Source: Indibacter alkaliphilus LW1 (GTDB taxonomy: Bacteria; Bacteroidota; Bacteroidia; Cytophagales; Cyclobacteriaceae). From it: DNA of 64,000 bases. The DNA lies in contig NZ_ALWO02000033.1 in the NCBI RefSeq assembly GCF_000295935.2, forward strand, positions 62,001 to 126,000, written 5' to 3'. Under the pieces are notes generated by a model. That model was not told the DNA's origin. It worked only from the letters and a program-made list of their open reading frames with translations, and ran no database searches. The translations under genes were made by a program, and so were the position numbers. Positions 9,627 to 18,606 of the stretch are shown piece after piece; position 1 is the first letter of the stretch, and each line of letters begins with the position of its first letter.

Positions 9627-10139
9627 TCAGTGGTGGTGTCCTCCCGGACCATGTACATGGCCATGTTCTATTTCTTCGGGATCTGCATCCCGGATAGAAA
9701 CAACCTCTCCTTTAAATAAGAGATCAAACCCGGCCAAAGGCGAGTTGAAATCCATATGTACTCCTTTGTAATCTACTTTTAAAATTTCACCTCTATAATG
9801 ATTCCCCTCATCATCCTGCATTGGAATCACTTTCCCTACTTTAAGTAAGTCTTTCTGCTTTTTGCCATCCTCTTTAAATTTTGATTTTGGGATAACCACT
9901 TTTTTGCTTTCATCATAATCTCCATAACCGTTTTCAAAGTCAATGAAAACTTCAAAGGTATCTCCGACCTCCTTGTCTTCGAGGGCTTTTTCCAGTAGGG
10001 GAAAAACACTTCCTGCGCCAAAAAGGAAGAAAAACGGCTCTGCCTTTTCGACTTTTTCAAAAAACTCCATTCCGGATTCTCCATCATCCACATGCAGCTC
10101 ATAGGCAAGCGCTACAACTTTATTTTTGGTAATCTTCAT
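9627..10139 (-). CDS. FKBP-type peptidyl-prolyl isomerase, SlyD-like
   Basis: This 170-residue folding helper isomerises X-Pro bonds. It has the SlyD layout: an N-terminal half-FKBP domain with FLFGAGSVFPLLEKAL, an inserted flap domain, return of the FKBP fold (MDFNSPLAGFDLLFKGEV), and a His-rich C-terminal tail (HGHVHGPGGHHH) likely to bind Ni, Zn or other metals. SlyD proteins act as cytoplasmic chaperones and metal carriers. The gene precedes the oxidoreductase gene by 13 bases on the same strand, so the two are probably one transcript. The symbol is left blank because SlyD orthology is not proven. Confidence 0.88.
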   Translation of the reverse strand: MKITKNKVVALAYELHVDDGESGMEFFEKVEKAEPFFFLFGAGSVFPLLEKALEDKEVGDTFEVFIDFENGYGDYDESKKVVIPKSKFKEDGKKQKDLLKVGKVIPMQDDEGNHYRGEILKVDYKGVHMDFNSPLAGFDLLFKGEVVSIRDADPEEIEHGHVHGPGGHHH

Positions 10140-10312
10140 AGTAATGATTGTTGACTTTCTTTTTCAAAGAAAATAAAAACCTTTGGGAAAATGGATTTTT
10201 GACGGTGCAATTGATAAAAATAAATTCAGGGTATCTGCATCACTGCACGAAGCCATTTATTGTTTTGAACCAGTTCTTTCTGCTAAATTCAAATCAAAAT
10301 TTTATTTATAAA

Positions 10313-10340
10313 GCTACTTTTTCCTTGATGAAAAAGTAGC
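10313..10340. repeat. Perfect inverted repeat (10-bp arms)
   Basis: GCTACTTTTT (10313-10322) and AAAAAGTAGC (10331-10340) are exact reverse complements around an 8-nt loop. No T-run in the right place and no adjacent gene end make it a poor terminator, so I read it as part of an interspersed repeat. Confidence 0.6.
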
Positions 10341-10391
10341 CAAAAAATCAAGAATTTCGAATCCTATCCGCGCTCAAGGCCTACGCTGGCC

Positions 10392-10407
10392 TCCCGTACG
10401 TACGGGA
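10392..10407. repeat. 16-bp palindrome with core CCGTACGTACGG
   Basis: TCCCGTACGTACGGGA is a perfect palindrome. Its 12-bp core recurs exactly once more in the places I examined, at 48088-48099, also intergenic. Confidence 0.6.
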
Positions 10408-10665
10408 AAATTCATCCCACCCTCCAAAGTTTCAATTTACAGTTAGAAGTAAAGTTGATGGTTTGGTTCCTATAGCTCAACGTGCAAAGACCCGGATACA
10501 CATAAAATATAGATATACGAAATGATACCACTAACCAATTTAAATAAGGACCTAAATTAACCCGATACTGATAGATATTGACTAGATATCAATAATTTAC
10601 TCTGTTTTTGGTCACAGGAATAATAACATTAGCAAAGTTTCCCTAATTTCATCAAACTTCCCGCT

Positions 10666-11142
10666 ATGAAAAATATATTCAATACCGTTACAGGCCTGTT
10701 GTTCTTGATGAGCTTAGGTGGATGTGAACTAGTCTCTCGAATCCAAGACTGCGAGGAAGATAGTGCCCCACAGGTACTGACTTTCTTTGAAGACGAGTTT
10801 GAAAATTTCCCTTGGAGCCTTCAAAACATAAATTTGGATGATAAAGAGGTAAATCTTGTGATAAAGACACAAGCAGAATATGAGAAGTACTTTATTTCCA
10901 GCAAAGATTTGCCTGATATTGACTTTGGAAAATTTATCATTCTGGCCGGACGGTACCGACATCATCAATGTGCGGTATTTGATAGGCAACAGATACTATT
11001 ATGTGACAGCAGATTATTTTATAAAGTCAGGATAATTCCGCAGGATTGTCAAGCAATCACAGATGTATTTTACTCTGCAGTAATTGAAAGAAAATATGAA
11101 GATTTACCAATAATATTTAATGTTAATTTAATTGACCTATAA
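10666..11142 (+). CDS. Predicted lipoprotein, unknown function
   Basis: This 158-residue protein has a lipoprotein-like signal peptide ending SLGGC (Cys at about 20). The mature domain contains several more cysteines (DCEED, HHQCAVF, LLCDSR, PQDCQ), which suggests disulfides in the periplasm. No family is recognised. The sequence is A/T-rich and the gene stands alone between the repeat-bearing gap and uvrA. Function unknown. Confidence 0.6.
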   Translation: MKNIFNTVTGLLFLMSLGGCELVSRIQDCEEDSAPQVLTFFEDEFENFPWSLQNINLDDKEVNLVIKTQAEYEKYFISSKDLPDIDFGKFIILAGRYRHHQCAVFDRQQILLCDSRLFYKVRIIPQDCQAITDVFYSAVIERKYEDLPIIFNVNLIDL

Positions 11143-11252
11143 TAGGGACAATGGTTTTTACTTTGCTTGTGGTTGAGTGAATTAGATTTTTGAAGCTGAA
11201 AACCTAAGTTCTAAAACTTCCCAACAAATTATCAAATGAAATGTTGATTGGG

Positions 11253-11260
11253 TAACTTTG
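11253..11260 (+). promoter_or_regulatory. Candidate -7 box for uvrA
   Basis: TAACTTTG matches TAnnTTTG and ends only 6 bases before the preferred ATG of uvrA, which implies a very short or absent leader. No clear -33 TTTG is seen. Confidence 0.35.
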
Positions 11261-11266
11261 CCATTT

Positions 11267-14083
11267 ATGAGTGAACGCGCAGCCACAATTTCCGAATCCA
11301 TAGATCAGCTTGATCCCAAGGAATATATCATCATCAAAAATGCCCGGGTCAATAACCTCAAAAACCTCAGTGTAGCCATACCCAGAAACAAACTGGTGGT
11401 AGTCACAGGGCTATCAGGTTCGGGAAAATCGTCCCTTGCATTTGACACCCTGTTTGCCGAAGGACAACGCATGTACGTGGAAAGCCTCAGTTCCTACGCC
11501 AGACAGTTTTTGGGCCGAATGGAAAAGCCGGAAGTGGAATATATCAAAGGCGTCTCTCCTGCTATCGCCATACAGCAAAAGGTATCAACCAAAAATCCCC
11601 GGTCGACGGTAGGAACCACCACAGAAATATATGATTACCTCAAGCTTCTTTTTTCAAGAATTGGAAAAACCTTCTCTCCTAAAAGTGGGGAAGAGGTCAA
11701 GCATCATACTGTTACAGATGTAGTAGATTACATCCATACTTTTGACGAGGGCGATAAGGTCATGATTTCATGTCCTCTCCACCTTCAGAATGACCGGACT
11801 ATTCTTCAAGAGCTTGAATTACTACTCCAAAAAGGCTTTAGCCGAATTTTGATAAATGGGGAAGCCTATTTTGTAGAAGATCTGATCCAGGAAAAGGAGG
11901 TTCCAAAAGGCGATTATGAAATATTGATAGATAGGGTCAGTGTCCAAAAAGAAGATGAGGATAATCAGTTTAGAATAGCAGATTCTGTACAGACAGCATT
12001 TTTTGAAGGACATGGAGATTGTACCGTTCTGGTTCCTGAAAAGACGAAAAGAACCTTTTCGGACAGATTCGAACTCGATGGAATTAACTTTGAGTTGCCT
12101 ACAGTCAACTTTTTCAGTTTCAACAACCCTTACGGCGCATGCAAAACCTGTGAGGGGTTTGGATCGGTTCTGGGAATAGATCCGGATTTGGTCATTCCTG
12201 ACAAAAGCATGTCAGTATATGAAGGAGCAATTGCTCCTTGGAGAGGAGAGACTACCGGGAAATGGCTTGAACCTTTGGTGAAAAAGGGCATTTACTTTGA
12301 TTTTCCGATTCACCGGGCTTATGAAGACCTTTCAGAAGATGAAAAAGCTTTGATTTGGACTGGGAATGAATACTTCAAAGGTTTGGATGCTTTTTTTAAA
12401 GACTTAGAATCCAAAACGCACAAAATACAGTACAGAGTCATGCTATCCCGATTCAGAGGCAGGACTACCTGTCCTGACTGCAAAGGAACCCGGTTGAGGA
12501 AAGATGCCTCTTATGTCAAAGTAGGTGGAAAATCCATTACTGACATTGTCCTGATGCCTATAGAAAAAGCACTTCAGTTTTTCCAAGAATTGGATTTGAG
12601 TGCATCAGAGCAAAAAGTGGCAAGCAGGCTTCTCAAAGAAATCCTTAACCGGCTTGAATACATAGAAAAAGTAGGCTTGGGGTACTTGACACTCAATAGG
12701 CTAACCTCATCTCTTTCAGGAGGTGAATTTCAAAGGATTAAACTGGCTACATCTTTGGGTTCCGCTTTGGTGGGTTCCATGTATATTTTGGATGAACCCA
12801 GTATAGGATTGCATCCCAGAGATTCAGACCGGCTGATCGAAGTGCTCAAAACACTGAGAGACTTGGGCAACACTGTAATCGTGGTGGAGCATGAGGAAAA
12901 AATCATGAAGGCCGCTGATCAGATTATTGATATTGGACCTGAAGCTGGAATTTTGGGTGGAGAACTGGTATTCCAAGGAGATCTGAATGAACTGATGATC
13001 AAAGGAAACAGCTACACTGCAAAATACCTGAAGGGAGAAGAAAAAATCCAAGTCAAAGAAAGAAATAGAAAGTGGAAAGACAGCATCCTTGTAAAGGGTG
13101 CAAGGGAAAACAATCTTAAAAATCTGGCTGTAAGATTTCCGCTGAACACCCTGACAGTTGTGACAGGAGTCAGTGGATCAGGCAAATCTACACTTATTAA
13201 AAAGGTACTTTATCCTGCCTTGGGGAAAATGCTGGGCACTGTAATCGATGAATCCGGAAAGTTTGACAAATTGGAAGGAGATTACAAAACGGTGTCCCAA
13301 ATAGAATTTGTAGACCAAAACCCTATTGGGAAATCTTCCAGATCCAATCCGGTAACTTATGTAAAAGCTTATGATGCAATCAGGTCTCTTTTTGCCGACC
13401 AAGCCATTTCAAAACAAAGGGGATACAAACCAGCTTTTTTCAGTTTCAATGTAGACGGTGGAAGATGTGAATCCTGCCAAGGTGAGGGCACAGTCACTGT
13501 GGAGATGCAGTTTATGGCCGATATTCATCTCACCTGTGAATCCTGCAAAGGTAAACGCTTCAAAAATGAAATCCTTGACGTAAAGTACCATGACAAAGAT
13601 ATATCTGATATTTTAGCGATGACAATTGATGAGGCTATGGATTTTTTCCAAGGTAAAAATCAAATCATCAATAAACTTCAACCCCTACAGGAAGTCGGGC
13701 TAGGTTATATCGGCATGGGACAATCCTCAAACACGCTTTCAGGTGGGGAAGCGCAGCGGGTGAAGCTTGCTTCGTTTTTAGGTAAAGGAGGCACAAAAAC
13801 CGGAGAGCACATTCTCTTTATTTTTGATGAGCCGACTACAGGACTACATTTTCATGATATCCGAAAACTGCTGCATAGCATCAATGCCCTGATTGAGCAG
13901 GGGCATTCGGTTATCATCATCGAGCACAATACAGAAGTGATCAAAGCCGCGGATTGGGTAATTGATTTGGGACCAGAGGGTGGAGAAAGAGGCGGAAATG
14001 TTACCTTTGAGGGCACACCTGAGGCATTGATGGAAGTAAAAGACAATTATACTGCAAAATATCTCAGGGAAAGTTTTCAATAA
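11267..14083 (+). CDS. uvrA: Excinuclease ABC subunit A
   Basis: This is the damage-recognition ATPase of nucleotide excision repair, and it loads UvrB. It has 938 residues from the ATG at 11267; a TTG nine bases earlier is less likely. There are two ABC modules: Walker [10 protein letters not shown] near residue 50 and GVSGSGKST near 640, with the ABC signatures LSGGEFQR and LSGGEAQR. Two zinc modules are visible: CKTCEG with CPDCKG, and CESCQG with CESCKG. Length and order are standard and no key residue is missing. It is followed after 20 bases by a TRIC-like gene and may be co-transcribed with it. Confidence 0.97.
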   Translation: MSERAATISESIDQLDPKEYIIIKNARVNNLKNLSVAIPRNKLVVVTGLSGSGKSSLAFDTLFAEGQRMYVESLSSYARQFLGRMEKPEVEYIKGVSPAIAIQQKVSTKNPRSTVGTTTEIYDYLKLLFSRIGKTFSPKSGEEVKHHTVTDVVDYIHTFDEGDKVMISCPLHLQNDRTILQELELLLQKGFSRILINGEAYFVEDLIQEKEVPKGDYEILIDRVSVQKEDEDNQFRIADSVQTAFFEGHGDCTVLVPEKTKRTFSDRFELDGINFELPTVNFFSFNNPYGACKTCEGFGSVLGIDPDLVIPDKSMSVYEGAIAPWRGETTGKWLEPLVKKGIYFDFPIHRAYEDLSEDEKALIWTGNEYFKGLDAFFKDLESKTHKIQYRVMLSRFRGRTTCPDCKGTRLRKDASYVKVGGKSITDIVLMPIEKALQFFQELDLSASEQKVASRLLKEILNRLEYIEKVGLGYLTLNRLTSSLSGGEFQRIKLATSLGSALVGSMYILDEPSIGLHPRDSDRLIEVLKTLRDLGNTVIVVEHEEKIMKAADQIIDIGPEAGILGGELVFQGDLNELMIKGNSYTAKYLKGEEKIQVKERNRKWKDSILVKGARENNLKNLAVRFPLNTLTVVTGVSGSGKSTLIKKVLYPALGKMLGTVIDESGKFDKLEGDYKTVSQIEFVDQNPIGKSSRSNPVTYVKAYDAIRSLFADQAISKQRGYKPAFFSFNVDGGRCESCQGEGTVTVEMQFMADIHLTCESCKGKRFKNEILDVKYHDKDISDILAMTIDEAMDFFQGKNQIINKLQPLQEVGLGYIGMGQSSNTLSGGEAQRVKLASFLGKGGTKTGEHILFIFDEPTTGLHFHDIRKLLHSINALIEQGHSVIIIEHNTEVIKAADWVIDLGPEGGERGGNVTFEGTPEALMEVKDNYTAKYLRESFQ

Positions 14084-14103
14084 TTGACCTCAGGATATTT
14101 GAC

Positions 14104-14706
14104 ATGGACATTCAATACCCTCTAGAACTCGCAGGTACTTTGGTTTTTGCCATCTCAGGTGCTTTAGCTGTCCGTGACAGAGAGCATGATTTATTTGGTG
14201 CTGGATTCACAGGGTTTATCACAGCGATAGGCGGAGGAAGTCTGAGAGATATTTTATTAGGTTCTTATCCTTTGGTCTGGATTGGAGATGTGAATGTACT
14301 CTATGCGATTCTTCTGGGTATATTGTTGGCTTTTATTTTTCCCACAGCCCTTTTGAAACTAAGGAAAACAATGTTCCTCTTCGATACTTTGGGGATTGGT
14401 TTTTTTACAGTTCTGGGGGTAGAAAAAGCCTTAAGTCTAGGAGTGCGACCCGAAATAGCCGCAATTATGGGTATGTTTTCGGCAGTCATGGGCGGAGTAA
14501 TCCGAGACACCCTGACAAATGAAATTCCGATATTATTCAGAAAAGAAGTCTATGCCTCTGCCTGTTTGGCCGGGGCGATCCTATATCTGATTTTGAATTA
14601 TTTTGGCCTAGAGAGAGATTACAATATGCTTATTTCCATTTCAGTGGTGATCAGTATCCGCTTGATTGCGGTCAAATACAAATTGAGTCTGCCCCGATTG
14701 GATTAA
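14104..14706 (+). CDS. TRIC/UPF0126 (YicG-like) cation channel family protein
   Basis: This 200-residue membrane protein is built from two homologous glycine-rich repeats of about three helices each, plus one last helix. The hallmark loops are FTGFITAIGGGSLRDILL (first repeat) and MFSAVMGGVIRDTL (second repeat), which match the GGG.RD pattern of TRIC-type channels. Family members form trimeric potassium-permeable channels, but the physiological role in bacteria is unclear. It lies 20 bases behind uvrA. Confidence 0.85.
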   Translation: MDIQYPLELAGTLVFAISGALAVRDREHDLFGAGFTGFITAIGGGSLRDILLGSYPLVWIGDVNVLYAILLGILLAFIFPTALLKLRKTMFLFDTLGIGFFTVLGVEKALSLGVRPEIAAIMGMFSAVMGGVIRDTLTNEIPILFRKEVYASACLAGAILYLILNYFGLERDYNMLISISVVISIRLIAVKYKLSLPRLD

Positions 14707-14830
14707 AATTCAATTTTTCAAAAATTGATCTCATACTTTACAAAAACGACAGAAATCAACCGCTTACATCATAAAAATCATCTGATGCCAATATGATTTT
14801 TAATCAATTGGATAATCCATCGATTAAAAC

Positions 14831-14838
14831 TAATTTTG
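14831..14838 (+). promoter_or_regulatory. Candidate -7 box for glyA
   Basis: TAATTTTG matches TAnnTTTG, with a TTGG 19 bases upstream as a weak -33 candidate. It would give a leader of about 140 nt before glyA. I could not recognise any known riboswitch in that leader. Confidence 0.4.
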
Positions 14839-14986
14839 GCACCTAATATAAGTCCGTGATAAAATCGAGCCTGAGCAAAAACATCCATTAATTGGATAAA
14901 ATCCATAGACTGCCAATAAGCAAGTGCTCAAAAAATAAGCAGCCGGGTGCGAAACTTGATCATGGCCCTGAAAACAAACTTAACAC

Positions 14987-16255
14987 ATGAAAAGAGACCA
15001 AATCATTTTTGACCTTATTGCTGAGGAAGAAAACCGTCAAAAGACCGGTATTGAATTGATTGCCTCTGAAAACTTCACCAGCAAGCAGGTGATGGAAGCA
15101 GCAGGTTCTGTATTGACCAATAAATACGCCGAGGGACTCCCAAACAAAAGGTACTATGGAGGCTGTGATGTTGTGGATAAAATTGAGCAACTGGCCATTG
15201 ACCGTGCAAAGGAGCTTTTTGGAGCTACTTGGGCCAATGTACAACCCCATTCAGGTGCTCAGGCAAATGCAGCTGTTTTTTTGGCCTGTCTCAATGCAGG
15301 AGATCCGATTTTGGGATTTGATCTCTCACACGGTGGCCACCTTACCCATGGTAGTCCTGTTAACTTTTCAGGCAAACTTTATCAACCTCATTTTTACGGA
15401 GTAGAAGAAGAAACGGGAGTCATCGATTATGACAAGGTAGAAGCAAAGGCACTGGAAGTAAAGCCTAAGCTTTTGATCTGTGGCGCTTCTGCTTACAGTA
15501 GAGACTGGGATTACGAAAGACTAAGAGATATTGCAGATCAGGTTGGAGCCATTTTATTGGCTGACATCTCTCATCCATCAGGGCTTATTGCAAGAGGCCT
15601 GTTGAACGATCCATTGGAATACTGCCATGTAGTGACCACTACAACACACAAAACCCTTAGAGGTCCAAGAGGTGGATTGATTTTGATGAGGGAGGATTTT
15701 GACAATCCATTTGGTCTCAAAACTCCGAAAGGAGAACTGAGAAAAATGTCCTCACTTTTGGACTCAGGAGTATTCCCCGGCACTCAAGGTGGTCCATTGG
15801 AGCATATCATTGCAGCAAAAGCCATTGCATTCCAAGAAGCCCTTTCAGATGAATACATGGAATACGTAGTCCAAGTGAAAAAGAATGCTGCTGTAATGGC
15901 TCAGGAATTTGTAGACCTTGGATATAAATTGATCTCTGGAGGCACTGACAATCATCTGATGTTGATAGACCTGAGAAGTAAGGACATCACAGGCAAACTA
16001 GCGGAAGAGACCTTGGGCAAGGTAGACATCACCATCAACAAAAACATGGTACCCTTTGACACCCGCTCACCTTTCGTCACCTCAGGTATGAGGGTAGGAA
16101 CTGCAGCCGTAACTACCAGAGGTCTCAAAGAAGAGGATATGAAAAAGATTGTTAGTCTTATTGATAAGGCTTTGAGCAATCACGACAATGAATCTGCCTT
16201 GACCCAGATCAAAAAAGAAGTCAACGACTGGATGGTTCAATTTCCATTATACTAA
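14987..16255 (+). CDS. glyA: Serine hydroxymethyltransferase
   Basis: This PLP enzyme interconverts serine and glycine with tetrahydrofolate and is the main source of one-carbon units. It has 422 residues, the usual length. The substrate/PLP region LIASENFTS is at the N terminus, HSGAQAN and [10 protein letters not shown] follow, and the PLP lysine lies in the strongly conserved [16 protein letters not shown] stretch (about 218-233). The gene starts a tight set with tatC (14 bases downstream) and rpiB. Confidence 0.97.
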   Translation: MKRDQIIFDLIAEEENRQKTGIELIASENFTSKQVMEAAGSVLTNKYAEGLPNKRYYGGCDVVDKIEQLAIDRAKELFGATWANVQPHSGAQANAAVFLACLNAGDPILGFDLSHGGHLTHGSPVNFSGKLYQPHFYGVEEETGVIDYDKVEAKALEVKPKLLICGASAYSRDWDYERLRDIADQVGAILLADISHPSGLIARGLLNDPLEYCHVVTTTTHKTLRGPRGGLILMREDFDNPFGLKTPKGELRKMSSLLDSGVFPGTQGGPLEHIIAAKAIAFQEALSDEYMEYVVQVKKNAAVMAQEFVDLGYKLISGGTDNHLMLIDLRSKDITGKLAEETLGKVDITINKNMVPFDTRSPFVTSGMRVGTAAVTTRGLKEEDMKKIVSLIDKALSNHDNESALTQIKKEVNDWMVQFPLY

Positions 16256-16269
16256 TTTTCAAGTAAAAC

Positions 16270-17130
16270 GTGGCCTTAGATCAGTATAGAGAAGAAGAGG
16301 AAGAAGAGGGCATGTCCTTTTTGGACCATTTGGAGCAATTGCGTTGGCATCTTCTGCGCTCTGTTGCAGCCGTCTTGATATTTACGGTGGCTGCTTTCCT
16401 TGCCAAAAGCATCGTGTTCGGACAGGTAATTCTCGGTCCATCAAGGGTGGAGTTTTTCACCTATCGTATGCTTTGTCAAATCGCAGATGCTCTTTCCACC
16501 CCGGTGCTGTGCATTGACACCCTGCCTTTTACCATTCAGAGTAGACAGATGACAGGTCAGTTTTCCATGCACTTGACCTCATCCCTTGTTGTTGGCTTGA
16601 TTGCCGCTTTTCCCTATCTCTTTTGGGAAACTTGGCGTTTTATCAGCCCAGGCCTATATGACAAAGAAAGAAATGCTGCGCGCGGCGCAGTATTCTTTGT
16701 AAGCCTCTTGTTCTTTGCTGGAGCGGCATTTGGATATTTTATCCTTGCTCCCCTGTCCATCAACTTTCTTTCCAATTATCAATTGGACCCCAGCATATTG
16801 AATGAGTTTGATATTACATCATATGTCACTACCTTGTCTATGTTGGTGCTGGCATCTGCAATTATGTTCCAGCTTCCAGTTGTAATCTATTTTCTATCCA
16901 TGTCAGGGCTGGTAACGGCAGCTATGCTGAAGGCTTACAGGAGACATGCTATTGTTTCTATCTTGATATTAGCCGCTGTAATCACACCTCCTGATGTGAT
17001 TTCCCAAATTCTAATAGCAATGCCGATTTTGGTGCTTTATGAAGCGGGTATACAGATTGCCAAACGATTGGAAAGAAAACGAGCAAAGCAAGAACTTGAA
17101 GACAAACTGAAATACGGAGAAAATGAGTAA
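16270..17130 (+). CDS. tatC: Twin-arginine translocase subunit TatC
   Basis: TatC is the receptor for folded proteins with twin-arginine signals. The 286-residue protein has six membrane helices. The conserved N-terminal motif MSFLDHLEQLRWHLLRS, with its signal-binding glutamate, starts at residue 15. FPYLFWETWRFISPGL and the PPDVISQ loop are also typical. I chose the GTG at 16270 because homologues carry a short acidic N-terminal extension, as seen here (EEEEEE). The ATG at 16312 is the alternative. An inserted first periplasmic loop with cysteines is present. tatA/B genes are not in the window. Confidence 0.93.
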   Translation: MALDQYREEEEEEGMSFLDHLEQLRWHLLRSVAAVLIFTVAAFLAKSIVFGQVILGPSRVEFFTYRMLCQIADALSTPVLCIDTLPFTIQSRQMTGQFSMHLTSSLVVGLIAAFPYLFWETWRFISPGLYDKERNAARGAVFFVSLLFFAGAAFGYFILAPLSINFLSNYQLDPSILNEFDITSYVTTLSMLVLASAIMFQLPVVIYFLSMSGLVTAAMLKAYRRHAIVSILILAAVITPPDVISQILIAMPILVLYEAGIQIAKRLERKRAKQELEDKLKYGENE

Positions 17131-17560
17131 AAAAATAGCAATAGGTGGAGACCACGCAGGATTTGAGTACAAAAAAACCATGCTAGGGAAATTGAAAGAG
17201 CTTGGATATGAAGTTAAAGATTTCGGACCATTCACGGATGACTCTGTGGATTATCCGGATTATGTTCATCCCTTGTGTGAGGCAGTAGAAAAAGGCGAAT
17301 TTGAACAAGGAATTCTTATCTGTGGATCAGGAAATGGAGTCGCTATCACAGCCAATAAGCATCAAGGAATCAGAGCCGCACTCTGCTGGAATGAAGAACT
17401 GGCAGCATTAGCTAGACAGCACAATGATGCCAATGTCATTGCTCTTCCAGCCAGATTCATTCCCTACAACCTCGCTGAAAATTTGGTAAACACTTTTCTC
17501 AATACAGGTTTTGAGGGAGGAAGACACCTCAATAGAGTAGAGAAAATCGCTTGTAGATAA
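17123..17560 (+). CDS. rpiB: Ribose 5-phosphate isomerase B
   Basis: This 145-residue isomerase interconverts ribose 5-phosphate and ribulose 5-phosphate in the pentose phosphate pathway. Its LacAB_rpiB fold is evident from the start GGDHAGFEYK, the active-site CGSGNGVAITANK (catalytic Cys in ICGSGNG) and HNDANVIALPARF. The ATG overlaps the tatC end by 8 bases, which implies translational coupling. Confidence 0.95.
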   Translation: MSKKIAIGGDHAGFEYKKTMLGKLKELGYEVKDFGPFTDDSVDYPDYVHPLCEAVEKGEFEQGILICGSGNGVAITANKHQGIRAALCWNEELAALARQHNDANVIALPARFIPYNLAENLVNTFLNTGFEGGRHLNRVEKIACR

Positions 17561-17563
17561 AGC

Positions 17564-17595
17564 AAAAAATCCGGGAAAATTTTCCCGGATTTTTT
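17564..17595. terminator. Perfect bidirectional terminator between rpiB and the amidase gene
   Basis: A 16-bp perfect inverted repeat with no loop beyond its centre (A-run, TCCGGG ... CCCGGA, T-run) sits between two convergent stops at 17560 and 17598. It is the cleanest intrinsic terminator in the window. Confidence 0.9.
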
Positions 17596-17597
17596 GT

Positions 17598-18587
17598 TTA
17601 ATGGAAGTCCAAAAAGTCTCCGCTTAACCACTTTTCCTCAAAGCCCACTTTATGCCAACCTTTCTTTTCTTCGGAAATAAAAACTTCCTCCCCTCTTGGC
17701 AAGGTTCCTTCAATAGAATATCCAGTTCCCGGACCCGAACGCACGCGCAGCACATTGGCATTGACCGTTGCTCTTTGAACACCCGAGGTAAACCTCTCGG
17801 AAACCCAATGATCTTGAGAATTGGATATCTTCAACCAGCCATCTGTTCGTCCATAGACTCTTAAAATCGAACCTAATTCAGCTGCATTCCTATCTTTGGC
17901 CAATTTAGCCCTCCCACTGGGTTGAGATCTTATATTGAGCCTTCCAGCTGTGACGATCACATATTTGATAAATGGATTTTTTGTCTGAGCCACATCAAAT
18001 TCTCCCAGCTCCTGAAGTACCAAAGGCCTAAAGTGATTCTCAAAATTCTCCACCTTATTACCACCAAAAAAACCCGTCCCTGGACATGACTTATTGTTCC
18101 TTGTTCCATTATTCCTCAATCCTGAGCCCAGCTCAAACCAATGATGATAGAGTATGCTGTTCGCATTCACGGGCAGATTAAATCTTCGGCAAAGAGTTGC
18201 GGTTACTTTAATTATACTTTTCTTTTGAGCATTACTCATTTCATCATTGCCAATGTCGAAATTCCCTATGTGTTCAAGGCAAATGGAATGTGCATTGTGA
18301 CCCGTAATACACGCAGGAACACGCTCCAACGGTCTTCCGGTCATGATAGTCCCGTCAGGAAAAATGGTGAAGTGCTGCCCAATATCCGCCCAGCCATTGA
18401 CCCCAACATGATGATTTTTCATAGCCAACTGTCTTTCAAAATGATTCCTACCATTAAAATGGGAATAATTAGGTATCCACGTGTGGTGTTGTTGAATATT
18501 CAAAACCGTTCTGGCAACCCTTTGCTGCTTCAGCCAATCTGTAAATTCATCCACAGACATTTTGATAAATCCATATTTACTTTCCAT
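17598..18587 (-). CDS. Zinc N-acetylmuramoyl-L-alanine amidase with two SH3 domains
   Basis: This 329-residue peptidoglycan hydrolase has an amidase_2 (PGRP-like) domain at about 25-190. The zinc/catalytic set is visible: His-His at about 34-35 in QQHHTW, His-His at about 148-149 in YHHWFELG, and Cys at about 168 in KSCPGTG. Two bacterial SH3 domains follow (about 210-270 and 273-329, with LNIRSQPSG and LRVRSGPGTG), likely wall-binding. I chose the ATG at 18585-18587. The frame is open to 18740, but that part overlaps the AAA gene. No signal peptide is visible from this start, which fits release by lysis or by a dedicated export system. It lies 19 bases after the AAA gene. Confidence 0.85.
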   Translation of the reverse strand: MESKYGFIKMSVDEFTDWLKQQRVARTVLNIQQHHTWIPNYSHFNGRNHFERQLAMKNHHVGVNGWADIGQHFTIFPDGTIMTGRPLERVPACITGHNAHSICLEHIGNFDIGNDEMSNAQKKSIIKVTATLCRRFNLPVNANSILYHHWFELGSGLRNNGTRNNKSCPGTGFFGGNKVENFENHFRPLVLQELGEFDVAQTKNPFIKYVIVTAGRLNIRSQPSGRAKLAKDRNAAELGSILRVYGRTDGWLKISNSQDHWVSERFTSGVQRATVNANVLRVRSGPGTGYSIEGTLPRGEEVFISEEKKGWHKVGFEEKWLSGDFLDFH

Positions 18588-18606
18588 ACATTTATTATTA
18601 AGAAGA

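Larger units (their letters stand above)
10140..10665. other. Gene-free interval of about 526 bases carrying repeat-like elements
   Basis: No convincing gene is present; an open frame at 10148-10339 has no recognisable content. The interval contains a perfect stem-loop at 10313-10340 and a 16-bp palindrome at 10392-10407, joined by about 50 bases richer in GC than the surroundings. This looks like an interspersed intergenic repeat of the kind common in Bacteroidota. The last 130 bases are A/T-rich and should hold the promoter of the lipoprotein gene at 10666. Confidence 0.5.

Noticed and set aside
10148-10339. A plus-strand open frame upstream of the repeat-bearing region
   Set aside because: It ends in the hairpin repeat, has no signal or domain, and is likely chance.
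16270-16311. A TatC start at the inner ATG 16312 only
   Set aside because: Relatives have a short acidic extension as here, so the GTG at 16270 is kept, although the inner start is possible.
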